Source: Candidatus Methylomirabilota bacterium (GTDB lineage: Bacteria; Methylomirabilota; Methylomirabilia; Rokubacteriales; CSP1-6). From it: a DNA stretch of 33,290 bases. Positions 1 to 8,569 of the stretch are shown here, piece by piece. Under the pieces are notes generated by a model. The model did not search any database. It was not told the DNA's origin and worked only from the letters and a program-made list of their open reading frames with translations. The translations under genes were made by a program, and so were the position numbers. How positions within the stretch are numbered: the stretch's first letter is position 1; every line of letters begins with the position of its first letter. Where the stretch lies: NCBI GenBank assembly GCA_025922915.1, contig JAICGY010000002.1, positions 1 to 33,290 of the forward strand, read 5' to 3'.

Positions 1-435
1 CAAGCGCGTCCGGCGGAGCGCCGGCTCGCGGTAGCCGGGCGCGAGGGGGTCGAGGCGCCGGGTCGGCTACGCGGCCGGGCTGGCGGGGCTCGGGGCCTGC
101 GTGGCGGGCGGGCCATCCGGCGGCGGGGTGGAGCTTCCGACCGCCGCCGCCGGCACGTCACCGGGACGAGCGCCGGCCGTGCGACCGCTGGCATCCGCGC
201 GCGATGTCACACGCGGGCAGGCCATCGTCTCGTCCCGTCCCCCGTAGTTCTCGTAGCGCACGCGGTCCGGTTGAGCAACCGCCACGCCAGATGCGCGGAC
301 ACCGTTCCGGCGCCCACTTGCGCGACGGCAGCAGTCCGCCGGACCGCGGGCGCGAGCAGCCCGTGACCAGGGGGTGGCCACGGTGTGCCCGGATCGGTGA
401 GCCGCCTCAGGGCCGGCGCCCGGCGGGCGCGGGCG

Positions 436-1068
436 TCATGGCGCGCCCCGGCCGCGACGGGCGTGGGCCGACAGCCCGCGCTCCCAGAGGTACTCGGTCT
501 CGCCGAGGTGCTTGCCCACCCACCGGCCCAGGACGAAGAAGAGGTCGCTGAGCCGGTTCAGGTAGCGGATCGTCCACTCGCCGATCGGCTCCACGCGGGA
601 GAGGGCCAGGCAGTCGCGCTCGGCGCGGCGACAGACCGTGCGCGCCTGGTGCAGGAAGCCGTGGATGCGGCCGCCGCCGGGCAGGATGAAGGACCGGAGC
701 GGCTGGAGGTCCTTCTGGCACTCGTCCATCAGGCGCTCGAGCTCGGTCACCTCGCCCTCGCCCATCCGGAACATGCCCTCGTAGGCCGCGTCCGGCGGCG
801 TGGCCAGCTCGCTGCCGAGGTCGAAGAGCTGGTTCTGGACCTTCTGCAAGACCTCGTCGAGCCAGCGGTGCCGCTCGGCGCCGGCTCCCCCGCTCGCCGC
901 GCGCTCGGCGTTGAAGACGCGCACGAGCCCGACGACCGCATTGAGCTCGTCGACGGCGCCGTAGGCGACGATGCGGGGCGAGTCCTTCGGCACCCGCTTG
1001 CCCCCGACGAGCGAGGTCTCCCCGCGGTCGCCCGTGCGCGTGTACACGCGCGTGATGCTGATCGTCAT
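436..1068 (-). CDS. pduO: PduO-type ATP:cob(I)alamin adenosyltransferase
   Basis: Protein from ATG at 1068: MTISITRVYTRTGDRGETSLVGGKRVPKDSPRIVAYGAVDELNAVVG... with the family signature (TRTGDxGxTxL, YGxVDELN) and C-terminal RTVCRRAER...YLNRLSDLFFVLGR. The track ORF (436..1542) extends too far upstream. Confidence 0.93.
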   Translation of the reverse strand: MTISITRVYTRTGDRGETSLVGGKRVPKDSPRIVAYGAVDELNAVVGLVRVFNAERAASGGAGAERHRWLDEVLQKVQNQLFDLGSELATPPDAAYEGMFRMGEGEVTELERLMDECQKDLQPLRSFILPGGGRIHGFLHQARTVCRRAERDCLALSRVEPIGEWTIRYLNRLSDLFFVLGRWVGKHLGETEYLWERGLSAHARRGRGAP

Positions 1069-1203
1069 CGCTGCGCGCCTCCCGGGGCTACGGTCCCGCC
1101 GGTATTCTACCGCTTCGGGACGCGTGGGCCGGGGGACGCGCCCGCGGGCGGCCGCAGCGCGCAGCGCTTGCGGCTGGCCTCGGCCCCGCGCGATGATCGG
1201 GCC

Positions 1204-2388
1204 GTGATCCCCCGCGCTCGCGCCGTCCTCCTCGCCGCCTGCGCCGTCCACTTCCTGCACGATGGGTTCGCGGACCTGCTCTACGTCTTCTTCCCGATCC
1301 TGGCCGCCGAGCTGTCGCTCTCGCTCTGGCAGGTGGGCCTCATGCGCACGGCCTACACCGGGGGCATGGCGCTCTTCCAGCTGCCGGCGGGGCTGCTCGC
1401 CGAGCGCTGGGGCGAGCGCCGCCTGCTGGCGGCGGGGACGGCGGTGACGGCGGCGGGGTTCGTGGCCGCGGGCGCGGCCGGCGGCTTCGCGGCGCTGCTC
1501 GGGCTCCTGCTCCTGGCGGGCCTCGGCTCCGGCGTCCAGCACCCGCTCTCCTCGACCCTCGTCTCCACGGCGTACGAGGGAGGGGCCCGCCGGACGGCGC
1601 TGGGCACCTACAACTTCTCGGGGGACCTCGGCAAGGTCGCGATCGCCGCCGCCGCCGGCGTGGCGGTGGCGCTGGTCGGCTGGCGGACCACGGCCACCGC
1701 GGTCGGGCTGCTCGGCCTGGCCGCCGCCGTCGTGGTCGGCATCGGGCTCGCGGGCCTGGGCGCCGGCGGCGCCCCGCCGGCGCGCGCCGCGCGCGCGGAC
1801 GCCGTGCGCGGTGGCTGGGGCGTGCGCGACGCGCGCGGCTTCCAGGCGCTCTCGGCGATCGGCATGATCGACAACTCCACCCGCACGGCCCTCCTCACCT
1901 TCCTGCCGTTCGTGCTCATGGCCAAGGGGCTGGGCGCCGCCGGCGTGGGCGGCGCCCTCGCGCTCGTCTTCGCCGGCGGGGCCGCGGGGAAGTTCGTGTG
2001 CGGGCTCGCCGCGGAGCGGGTCGGGATCATCCGGACGGTGCTGCTCACGGAGGCGGCCACGTGCGTGGGGATCCTGGCCGTCCTGTTCTCGCCGCTGCCC
2101 GTCGCCCTGGCGTGCCTGCTGCCCCTGGGCATCGCCCTGAACGGCACGTCGTCGGTGCTCTACGCCACGGTGGCCGATCTCGTCACCGCCGACCGGCGGT
2201 CGCGGGCCTACGGCCTCTACTACACGCTCAGCATGGGCGCCTCGGCGCTCGGGCCGACCGTCTACGGCGTGCTGGGCGACGCCGTCGGCGCGCGCGCGAC
2301 CGTGGCCGTCGTCGCGCTGGTCGTGCTGCTGACGCTCCCGCTCTGCCTGGCGCTCCGCCCGTCCGTGGCCGCTCCTGCCAGCGCCTGA
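1204..2388 (+). CDS. MFS transporter
   Basis: In-frame GTG at 1204 gives VIPRARAVLLAACAVHFLHDGFADLLYVFFPILAAELSLSLWQVGLMRTAYTGGMALFQLPAGLLAERWGERR..., a many-TM hydrophobic protein with an MFS-like loop (LLAERWGERR). The N-terminal part of the track ORF is antisense to pduO and not plausible coding. Confidence 0.85.
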   Translation: MIPRARAVLLAACAVHFLHDGFADLLYVFFPILAAELSLSLWQVGLMRTAYTGGMALFQLPAGLLAERWGERRLLAAGTAVTAAGFVAAGAAGGFAALLGLLLLAGLGSGVQHPLSSTLVSTAYEGGARRTALGTYNFSGDLGKVAIAAAAGVAVALVGWRTTATAVGLLGLAAAVVVGIGLAGLGAGGAPPARAARADAVRGGWGVRDARGFQALSAIGMIDNSTRTALLTFLPFVLMAKGLGAAGVGGALALVFAGGAAGKFVCGLAAERVGIIRTVLLTEAATCVGILAVLFSPLPVALACLLPLGIALNGTSSVLYATVADLVTADRRSRAYGLYYTLSMGASALGPTVYGVLGDAVGARATVAVVALVVLLTLPLCLALRPSVAAPASA

Positions 2389-2406
2389 CCGGCGCCCGGG
2401 CGCCGG
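2389..2406 (+). terminator. Possible terminator hairpin after MFS gene (perfect 18-nt palindrome CCGGCGCCCGGGCGCCGG)
   Basis: Perfect inverted repeat immediately after the TGA at 2386-2388. Only a weak T run (cccctttt) follows. Confidence 0.35.
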
Positions 2407-2444
2407 AGGCTCTCCCGGGTCCCCTTTTCCGGATTCCCCCCTTG

Positions 2445-2473
2445 TTGACAGGCGGGATCTCCTGTAACGTTAG
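2445..2473 (+). promoter_or_regulatory. Candidate sigma70-like promoter for the ABC transporter operon
   Basis: TTGACA at 2445-2450, then 17 nt, then a weak -10 (CGTTAG). About 300 nt upstream of the SBP start. The -10 is poor. Confidence 0.25.
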
Positions 2474-2771
2474 CGGCCAACCAGGCAGTCCCATCTCGCG
2501 TCAGCCCGAATCTCGGAGGTGCAGCTCGATCGACTGAGTCGTATCGCTTCGGGACCCGGCCCCGCGACCTTCGAACTTTGGAAGGGGACAGTCGCTGAAC
2601 ACGCCCACGGCGCGGACAGCCCTTCGCTCCGGCCCGATCACCGAAGGCGGCGCTCCGTCGCCTGGTGGACTGCGGCCGCCGTGCGTCCCCTCCGCCCCCC
2701 ATGTCCTGCCCACGAGCGGGCATCGCCCGCCATCGGGGGCCACCGAGACCCATCCGGAGAGGAGAAAGCCC

Positions 2772-4388
2772 ATGCGGACGAGACACGCTCTGATCGGCCT
2801 CCTGCTGGGGACGACCGCGCTCCTCGGCTCGACCCTCGTGCTGCCGTCCACCTCCACCGCGGCGGAGCCGAAGCGGGGAGGCACCCTGCGTGTCGCCTAC
2901 GGCAACAGCATCGCGCACCTCGATTTCCACACCGCGCCGGGCTACGAAATGATGTGGGTCGCCATGAACGTCGGCTGCGGCCTCGTCAACATCACGCCCG
3001 ACGGGAAGTTCGTGGGGGACGCCGCCGAGTCGTGGGAGGCCTCGCAGGACAACAAGACCTACACCTTCAAGCTCCGGAAGGGCGTCATCTTCCACGACGG
3101 CACCCCGGTCGACGCCCAGGCGGTCAAGTTCAGCATCGACCGCCTCATGGACCCCGCGACGAAGTCGGGGATGCGGAGCTTCTACTCGTCGGTCCGGGCG
3201 GTGGAGGTGGTCGACCCGCAGACCGTGCAGATTCAGCTGAAGGAGCCCTACGCCTTCCTTCTCCACATGCTCGCCGCCTACCGGACCGGTCTGGTCATCT
3301 ACTCGCCCACGGCGACCCAGAAGTACAGCCTGGACGACCGGAAGAGGGGCAAGCCCGAGGCGGTGGTCGGCTGCGGGCCGTTCAAGCTGGTCGAGTGGGT
3401 CAAGGGCAGCCACCTCGTGATGGACAAGTTCGACAAGTACTACAAGCAGGGGCAGCCGTACCTGGACCGCGTCCACATCCGCGTGATCAAGGACCCGGTC
3501 ACCCAGATGGCGGCGTTCAAGGCCGGGGAGATCGACTTCATCGCCTCGTTCTCGCCGGAGCACGTCTCGACCCTCAAGGCCCAGAACCCGAACGCCCAGA
3601 TCCTGACCGGCAAGGAGACGACCCCGCTCAAGGTCGCGATGAAGGTCACCGTGCCGAAAGACGGGAAGCCGATGTCGAAGGAGCGCGTGCCGCACCCGAA
3701 GTTCGGCGATCTGCGCGTGCGCAAGGCCCTCGGCTGCTACGGGATGGACCGCAAGGAGATCGTGAAAATCGCTTTCAAGGGCGAGGCCACGCCGTGGGCG
3801 GGCATGATCCCGCCAGGCACGATGGACACGGTGGACGTCAACGACAAGTGCCCCTACGACCCGGCCAAGGCCAAGGCCCTGCTCGCCGAGGCCGGCTACG
3901 GCCCGTCGAACCCCCTCACCTTCCAGATCATGGCGAACACCGAGAAGTCGGTGTTCAACGTCATCGCCACCGTGGTCAAGGAGCAGATGGCCCGGATCGG
4001 CGTGAACGCGAACATCCTGGTGACCGACAAGGTGACCTGGATGAACACGACGCTCCAGGACGCCCCCTGGGACATGTTCGTGGAGGACCTGCTGTCCCTG
4101 CTGACGCCGGACAGCAACGGCTACCTCTCGAACTCGTCGTCGTCCTGGGCCCAGGAGCGGCACGGCGATACCCGCGTCGATGAAATCTACGCGCGGTACG
4201 CCCGGGAGACGGACCCGGCGAAGCGGAAGGTCATCGCCGCCGAGCTCCAGAACTTCATGCTCGACAACATGTACTGGAACAACGTGTCCGGCTCGCCCTT
4301 CTACCAGGTGGCGCAGCCGTGGATGAAGGGTTACACGTACAACGCGGAGTTCGAGGTCCACTACCACACCGTCTGGCTCGACAAGTAA
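2772..4388 (+). CDS. ABC transporter substrate-binding protein (SBP_bac_5, peptide/nickel family)
   Basis: Signal peptide (MRTRHALIGLLLGTTALLGSTLVLPSTSTAA) then RGGTLRVAYGNSIAHLDFH...; YTFKLRKGVIFHDGTPVDAQAVKFSIDRLMDP is classic for the family. RBS-like gagaggagaaa upstream. Confidence 0.95.
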   Translation: MRTRHALIGLLLGTTALLGSTLVLPSTSTAAEPKRGGTLRVAYGNSIAHLDFHTAPGYEMMWVAMNVGCGLVNITPDGKFVGDAAESWEASQDNKTYTFKLRKGVIFHDGTPVDAQAVKFSIDRLMDPATKSGMRSFYSSVRAVEVVDPQTVQIQLKEPYAFLLHMLAAYRTGLVIYSPTATQKYSLDDRKRGKPEAVVGCGPFKLVEWVKGSHLVMDKFDKYYKQGQPYLDRVHIRVIKDPVTQMAAFKAGEIDFIASFSPEHVSTLKAQNPNAQILTGKETTPLKVAMKVTVPKDGKPMSKERVPHPKFGDLRVRKALGCYGMDRKEIVKIAFKGEATPWAGMIPPGTMDTVDVNDKCPYDPAKAKALLAEAGYGPSNPLTFQIMANTEKSVFNVIATVVKEQMARIGVNANILVTDKVTWMNTTLQDAPWDMFVEDLLSLLTPDSNGYLSNSSSSWAQERHGDTRVDEIYARYARETDPAKRKVIAAELQNFMLDNMYWNNVSGSPFYQVAQPWMKGYTYNAEFEVHYHTVWLDK

Positions 4389-4400
4389 CCCACCCACACA

Positions 4401-4445
4401 CGCCGGGGGGTGCCACCGCGCAGGCGGCGGTGGCCCCTCCCGGCG
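4401..4445 (+). other. Strong intercistronic RNA hairpin between SBP and permease genes
   Basis: CGCCGGGGGGTGCCACCGC-gcaggcg-GCGGTGGCCCCTCCCGGCG: near-continuous ~19 bp stem with one wobble, one mismatch and a 7-nt loop. It ends 11 nt before the permease ATG at 4457. Confidence 0.7.
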
Positions 4446-4456
4446 CGGAGTGACGG

Positions 4457-5434
4457 ATGCGAACCTACATCCTCCGACGGCTGCTCCAGATCGTGCCGAC
4501 CGTGCTGATGATCACCCTGGTGGTGTTCGTCATGATGCAGTCCATCCCCGGCGACCCGGTGGTCGCCCTCCTGGGCGACGCCTACACCGAGGAAGACGCG
4601 ATCAAGATGCGCGAGCAGTACGGCCTGGACCGGTCGGTCGCGGTCCAGTACCTGATCTGGCTCGGCCGGCTCGTGCAGGGCGACTGGGGCACGTCGGTCC
4701 TCAGCGGGCAGCCCGTCCTCAAGGAAGTGCTGATCCGCCTGCCGGTCACGATCGAGCTGATCATCCTCGCCATGGTGGTGGCGCTGATGATCGCCATCCC
4801 GGCCGCGATCATCGGCGCCCTGCGCCAGAACCGGTGGCAGGACTACACCGCCACCTCGGCCGCCCTGGTCGGCATCTCGATTCCGGAGTTCTTCCTGGGG
4901 GTCCTGCTCCTGCTCCTGTTCTCGTTCGGCCTGAAGGGCCTGCTCCCGAGCTCGGGCTGGGTCTACCTCCCGGGGACCTGTCCCACCATCATCTGCAACT
5001 CGGGCGTGTGGGGGAATCTCCAGCACGTGCTGATGCCGGCAATCGCCCTGGGGGTGGCGCGGGCGGCCCTGCTCACCCGGCTCCTCCGCGCCAGCATGCT
5101 CGAGGTGATCCGGACCGAGTACGTCACGAGCGCCCGGGCCAAGGGCCTCGGTGAGTGGAAAGTGGTGTTCAAGCACGGGCTGAAGAACGCGCTCATCCCG
5201 ACGGTGACCGTGATGGGGCTGCAGATCAGCTTCCTGATCGGCGGGGCCATCGTGATCGAGACCCTGTTCGCCCTGCCCGGGCTCGGGACCTTCGGCATCG
5301 ATGCGATCATCGCCCGCGACTACCCCCAGGTCCAGGGGTTCGCGCTGCTCACGGCGTGCGCCTTCGTCGTCATGAACCTCGTCGTCGACCTCACGTACTC
5401 GCTCCTGGATCCGCGGATCCGATACGGAGGGTGA
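4457..5434 (+). CDS. dppB: ABC transporter permease (DppB/OppB family)
   Basis: MRTYILRRLLQIVPTVLMITLVVFVMMQSIPGDPVVALLGD...; EYVTSARAKGLGEWKVVFKHGLKNALIPTVTVMGLQ (EAA loop). Confidence 0.94.
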   Translation: MRTYILRRLLQIVPTVLMITLVVFVMMQSIPGDPVVALLGDAYTEEDAIKMREQYGLDRSVAVQYLIWLGRLVQGDWGTSVLSGQPVLKEVLIRLPVTIELIILAMVVALMIAIPAAIIGALRQNRWQDYTATSAALVGISIPEFFLGVLLLLLFSFGLKGLLPSSGWVYLPGTCPTIICNSGVWGNLQHVLMPAIALGVARAALLTRLLRASMLEVIRTEYVTSARAKGLGEWKVVFKHGLKNALIPTVTVMGLQISFLIGGAIVIETLFALPGLGTFGIDAIIARDYPQVQGFALLTACAFVVMNLVVDLTYSLLDPRIRYGG

Positions 5435-6411
5435 GCGTGGCCCATCACCGCGACGCGAACGACCCGAAGCCCCGGTCCCTCGGCGCCGCCGCGCTGCGCG
5501 AGGCCGACTTTCCCATACCCACGGGGGTGCTGCCGGCCGACGCCCGGAGTCGGCGCACGGAATCGCCGACCATGCAGGCGCTGCGCCGGCTCCGCCGGAG
5601 CACGACCGCCCTCATCGGGCTCGGCATCGTGGTGGCGCTGCTGCTGGTGGCCGCCCTCGCCGACGTGCTGGCCCCGCAGAGCCCGATCGTCAGTGACCAG
5701 ACCCAGACGTTCCGGCTCCCGAGCGCCGAGCACCCGATGGGGACGGACCAGCTCGGCCGCGACATGCTGAGCCGCGTGATCCACGGCTCGCGGGTCTCCC
5801 TGGCCGTCGGCGTGTCCTCCGTGCTGCTCGCCCTCTTCGTCGGCGTCCCCATGGGCATGATCGCCGGGTTCTACGGCGGGCGGGTGGACACGATCGTGAT
5901 GCGGGTGATGGATCTGATCCTCGCGTTTCCCGTCTACCTGCTGGCCATCATCATCATGGTGATCTTCACGCCGACGGCGGGCTGGCTCGGCACCATCAAG
6001 GTGATCGGCGCCATCGCCATCGTGCGCATTCCGATCTACGCGCGCCTGGTCCGGGGCAGCGTGCTCTCGATCAAGGAGAAGGAGTACATCGAGGCGTGCC
6101 GGGCCCTCGGGCAGCGCGGTCCCTCCATCCTCCTGCGCCACGTCCTGCCGAACAGCCTGGCTCCCGTCATCGTGGCCACGACCCTGGGGATCGGCACCGC
6201 CATCATCGTGGAGGCGACCCTGTCCTTCCTCGGCCTCGGGACCCAGCCCCCGACGCCGAGCTGGGGATGGGATCTCAAGGCCAACGTGGCCTTCATCCAG
6301 GCCAACGCCTGGCTGACGATCTTCCCCGGGCTGGCGATCTTCGTCACCGTGCTCGGGTTCAACCTGTTCGGGGACGGGTTGCGGGACGCCCTCGACCCGC
6401 GGCTCAAGTAA
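5431..6411 (+). CDS. dppC: ABC transporter permease (DppC/OppC family)
   Basis: GTG at 5431 overlaps the dppB stop (GTGA). LRRSTTALIGLGIVVALLLVAALADVLAP...HPMGTDQLGRDMLSRVIHGSRVSL...EYIEACRALGQRGPSILLRHVLPNSLAPVIV is diagnostic. The track ORF starts too early. Confidence 0.93.
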   Translation: MSVAHHRDANDPKPRSLGAAALREADFPIPTGVLPADARSRRTESPTMQALRRLRRSTTALIGLGIVVALLLVAALADVLAPQSPIVSDQTQTFRLPSAEHPMGTDQLGRDMLSRVIHGSRVSLAVGVSSVLLALFVGVPMGMIAGFYGGRVDTIVMRVMDLILAFPVYLLAIIIMVIFTPTAGWLGTIKVIGAIAIVRIPIYARLVRGSVLSIKEKEYIEACRALGQRGPSILLRHVLPNSLAPVIVATTLGIGTAIIVEATLSFLGLGTQPPTPSWGWDLKANVAFIQANAWLTIFPGLAIFVTVLGFNLFGDGLRDALDPRLK

Positions 6412-7441
6412 CCGGCCGGCGCTGCCGGGTCTCCGACCCGGGCGCCGGCGCGCCGCGAACGGAGAGTCGCCACAGCGCCAGCCAGGCGCCGAGTCCCATC
6501 GCCGTGAAGGTGACGAGGCTTCCGACGGCGAGGGTGGCCGCGTTGGTGAGGCCCTGGCTGATGTTGCAGCCGTCCCCGAGCAGCGCCGCGCCGCCCATGA
6601 GCAGGCCGCCGGCGAAGAGCTTCACGAGGCTCCATCCCGGAGGGAGCTTCCAGCGGAACTCCCCCGCGAGCCAGGCGCCGCCCCCAGCACCGGTCACCAC
6701 CCCGACGAGCAGGAGCATGCTCCAGGTGATCCGGTTCGGGAACCCCACCATGACGTACGTGAGCCAGTGGCCCGTGTTGGCGCTGAAGGTGATGCCGACC
6801 GGCGAGTCGGCGAGGCTCGAGGCCCACCAGCCCGCCGCGATCAGGAGGCCGACGGCGACACCGGTCAGCGGCCACGGCCACCTGCCGGGCGCGGGCGCGG
6901 CCCGCGCCCGGAGAAGCCAGAGGCCACCCGCCAGCACCAGCGCTGCGACCGCGATCCACGGGGGCACGCCGATGACGCTCGCGAGCGTGGGGGACGCCCC
7001 GTCCACGGAGAGCGTCGGCGCCTGGAGTGTCCGGCGCAGCGGCGCGAGCGCGCCGATCCCCACGACGCTGGCGCCGACGGCGAAGCCGAACAGGACCACG
7101 AGGGCGCCGATGGCGCCCTCACCGACGCGGTACCACGTGCTGGCCGCGCATCCACCCGCGAGGACCATGCCGACTCCGAAGAGCAGCCCGCCCAGTCCGT
7201 TGGCCAGCCAGCGAAACGGGCGGACAGGAAGCTCCACCACGCCCAGGCCCGACAGCAGGTGGACGCCGACGACGGCCACCAGCAGCGCCAGGATCCAGGC
7301 CCGGAGCAGCGTGGCGTCCCCCGCCAGCACGAGGTTCGCCAGCGCCCGGGTCAGACAGAACCCGCCGCGCTGGATGACGTAGCCGAAGAGCGCGCCCAGC
7401 GCCAGCGCGGAGGGGACCATGGCCCAGGGGGGCTCGTCCAT
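6404..7441 (-). CDS. YeeE/YedE family transporter, thiosulfate transporter (TsuA)-like
   Basis: Multi-TM protein with family motifs carrying conserved cysteines: QRGGFCLTRA, LAGGCAASTWYRVGEG, LLGDGCNISQGLTN. Confidence 0.88.
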   Translation of the reverse strand: MDEPPWAMVPSALALGALFGYVIQRGGFCLTRALANLVLAGDATLLRAWILALLVAVVGVHLLSGLGVVELPVRPFRWLANGLGGLLFGVGMVLAGGCAASTWYRVGEGAIGALVVLFGFAVGASVVGIGALAPLRRTLQAPTLSVDGASPTLASVIGVPPWIAVAALVLAGGLWLLRARAAPAPGRWPWPLTGVAVGLLIAAGWWASSLADSPVGITFSANTGHWLTYVMVGFPNRITWSMLLLVGVVTGAGGGAWLAGEFRWKLPPGWSLVKLFAGGLLMGGAALLGDGCNISQGLTNAATLAVGSLVTFTAMGLGAWLALWRLSVRGAPAPGSETRQRRPVT

Positions 7442-7459
7442 GCGTGCCTCGATCGGCGA

Positions 7460-8347
7460 TCAGGTGCGCCGCCAGCCCACGACGGGCTCCGATGGCTCGA
7501 CCGGCTCCTGGCGGTCGAGCACCCGGAAGACGAGGACGAGCACGGCCAGCATGTCGATGGCGCCGCCGGCGCTCCACATGATGACCCCACCCCACCACTG
7601 GTCCTCCAGAGCGCTCACCCCGGCTCCGGCGGCCAGCGCGGCGTACGTCGGATACAGCACCCATGGACTCATGGTCAGCAGCAGGCCCAGCACGGCCTCC
7701 TGGAAGGCCCCCAGGAGGAGATACGCCATCTGCGCGCCGGGATGGGCGGCCGGACGGAGCCGCGGTGCCGCCCCCAGCAGCGGCCACCAGAAGAGCACGC
7801 CGGCGCCGAAGAGGACCACGTGCTCGAGATCGTGCACGAGCCGATCGCCGAGCGCCGCTTCCCAGGCCACGGGGGCGTGCCAGAGCCAGAGCGCCAGCGC
7901 GGAGAGCAGCCAGGCCACCGGCATGGCGGTGAGCGCCCGCCACAGCCCCCGCAGGGAGCCGCCCGGACGGAGCGGTGCGCCGCCCCAGAGTCGCGCCGGC
8001 CGCGGAAGCCCCCACAGGACGACCGGCAACGGGTTGGCGAGGAGGAGGGCCGGGGCCGCCAGCTTCAGCAGGAGGAGATGCTGGACCTTGTGGGCCGAGA
8101 AGCGCGCGTGCGCCCACTGATCCAGCGGAGAGAGGAGCGCGCCGGCGATCGACGCCACGCCCGCCACCGCGGCGGCGAGACGCCAGGGCGGCGCCAGCGC
8201 CGGCCGCCGCGTCCGCAGGCGCCACCAGCCGAGCGCGTAGAGGCCGAGGGCGACGGCCAGGGGAGCGGCGACCTCGGGCCGCCATCCGCCGGTCAGGGCG
8301 GTGGTCGACTCGGCGAGCGTCGGAAGCGAGCCGGCCGGGTGCGCCAT
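7460..8347 (-). CDS. ctaG: Cytochrome c oxidase assembly protein, CtaG (caa3-type) family
   Basis: From ATG at 8347: MAHPAGSLPTLAESTTALTGGWRPEV...; SPLDQWAHARFSAHKVQHLLLLKLAAPALLLANP, LWHAPVAWEAALGDRLVHDLEHVVLFGAGVLFWWPLLG are CtaG_Cox11/caa3_CtaG-type motifs. Confidence 0.88.
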   Translation of the reverse strand: MAHPAGSLPTLAESTTALTGGWRPEVAAPLAVALGLYALGWWRLRTRRPALAPPWRLAAAVAGVASIAGALLSPLDQWAHARFSAHKVQHLLLLKLAAPALLLANPLPVVLWGLPRPARLWGGAPLRPGGSLRGLWRALTAMPVAWLLSALALWLWHAPVAWEAALGDRLVHDLEHVVLFGAGVLFWWPLLGAAPRLRPAAHPGAQMAYLLLGAFQEAVLGLLLTMSPWVLYPTYAALAAGAGVSALEDQWWGGVIMWSAGGAIDMLAVLVLVFRVLDRQEPVEPSEPVVGWRRT

Positions 8348-8360
8348 GCCGCAGCGCGCC

Positions 8361-8453
8361 TCACTTGCGCCAGGTGAGCACCACGACCCAGGCAAAGAAA
8401 ACCAGCGTGCCCACGAGGAAGATCCCGAACGCCAGCATCTCGATCCCCGGCAT
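8361..8453 (-). CDS. Very small single-TM membrane protein (30 aa), possibly CcoQ-like
   Basis: MPGIEMLAFGIFLVGTLVFFAWVVVLTWRK*: one TM followed by a basic tail, packed between oxidase genes (13 nt before ctaG). Confidence 0.5.
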   Translation of the reverse strand: MPGIEMLAFGIFLVGTLVFFAWVVVLTWRK

Positions 8454-8464
8454 CGCGGCTCCCT

Positions 8465-8569
8465 TCACGGGCCCTGCACGACGACCGCCACGACGTTGAA
8501 CAGGGCGTCGCTCGCGAGGATGAGGAGATTCAGCACCGCCAGCCCGAGGAGCAGCCAGACCGCCCTCAT
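8465..8569 (-). CDS. Very small single-TM membrane protein (34 aa)
   Basis: MRAVWLLLGLAVLNLLILASDALFNVVAVVVQGP*, read directly from the minus strand. Its ATG overlaps the TGA of the upstream 71-aa ORF. Confidence 0.5.
   Translation of the reverse strand: MRAVWLLLGLAVLNLLILASDALFNVVAVVVQGP

Noticed and set aside
67-551. ORFs 67..381 (-) and 204..551 (+) at the left edge
   Set aside because: Low-complexity Arg/Ala/Pro translations with no recognisable family or convincing RBS. The region may be intergenic or belong to a gene cut by the edge.
2389-2771. Possible cobalamin or other riboswitch in the 380-nt region upstream of the ABC operon
   Set aside because: Looked for a B12-box-like core (GCCACTG) and other recognisable aptamer cores and saw none. 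A covariance-model search would be needed.
2262-4397. 711-aa ORF on minus strand
   Set aside because: Antisense to the clearly coding SBP gene and rich in His/Arg/Val/Leu as expected for GC-rich antisense frames.
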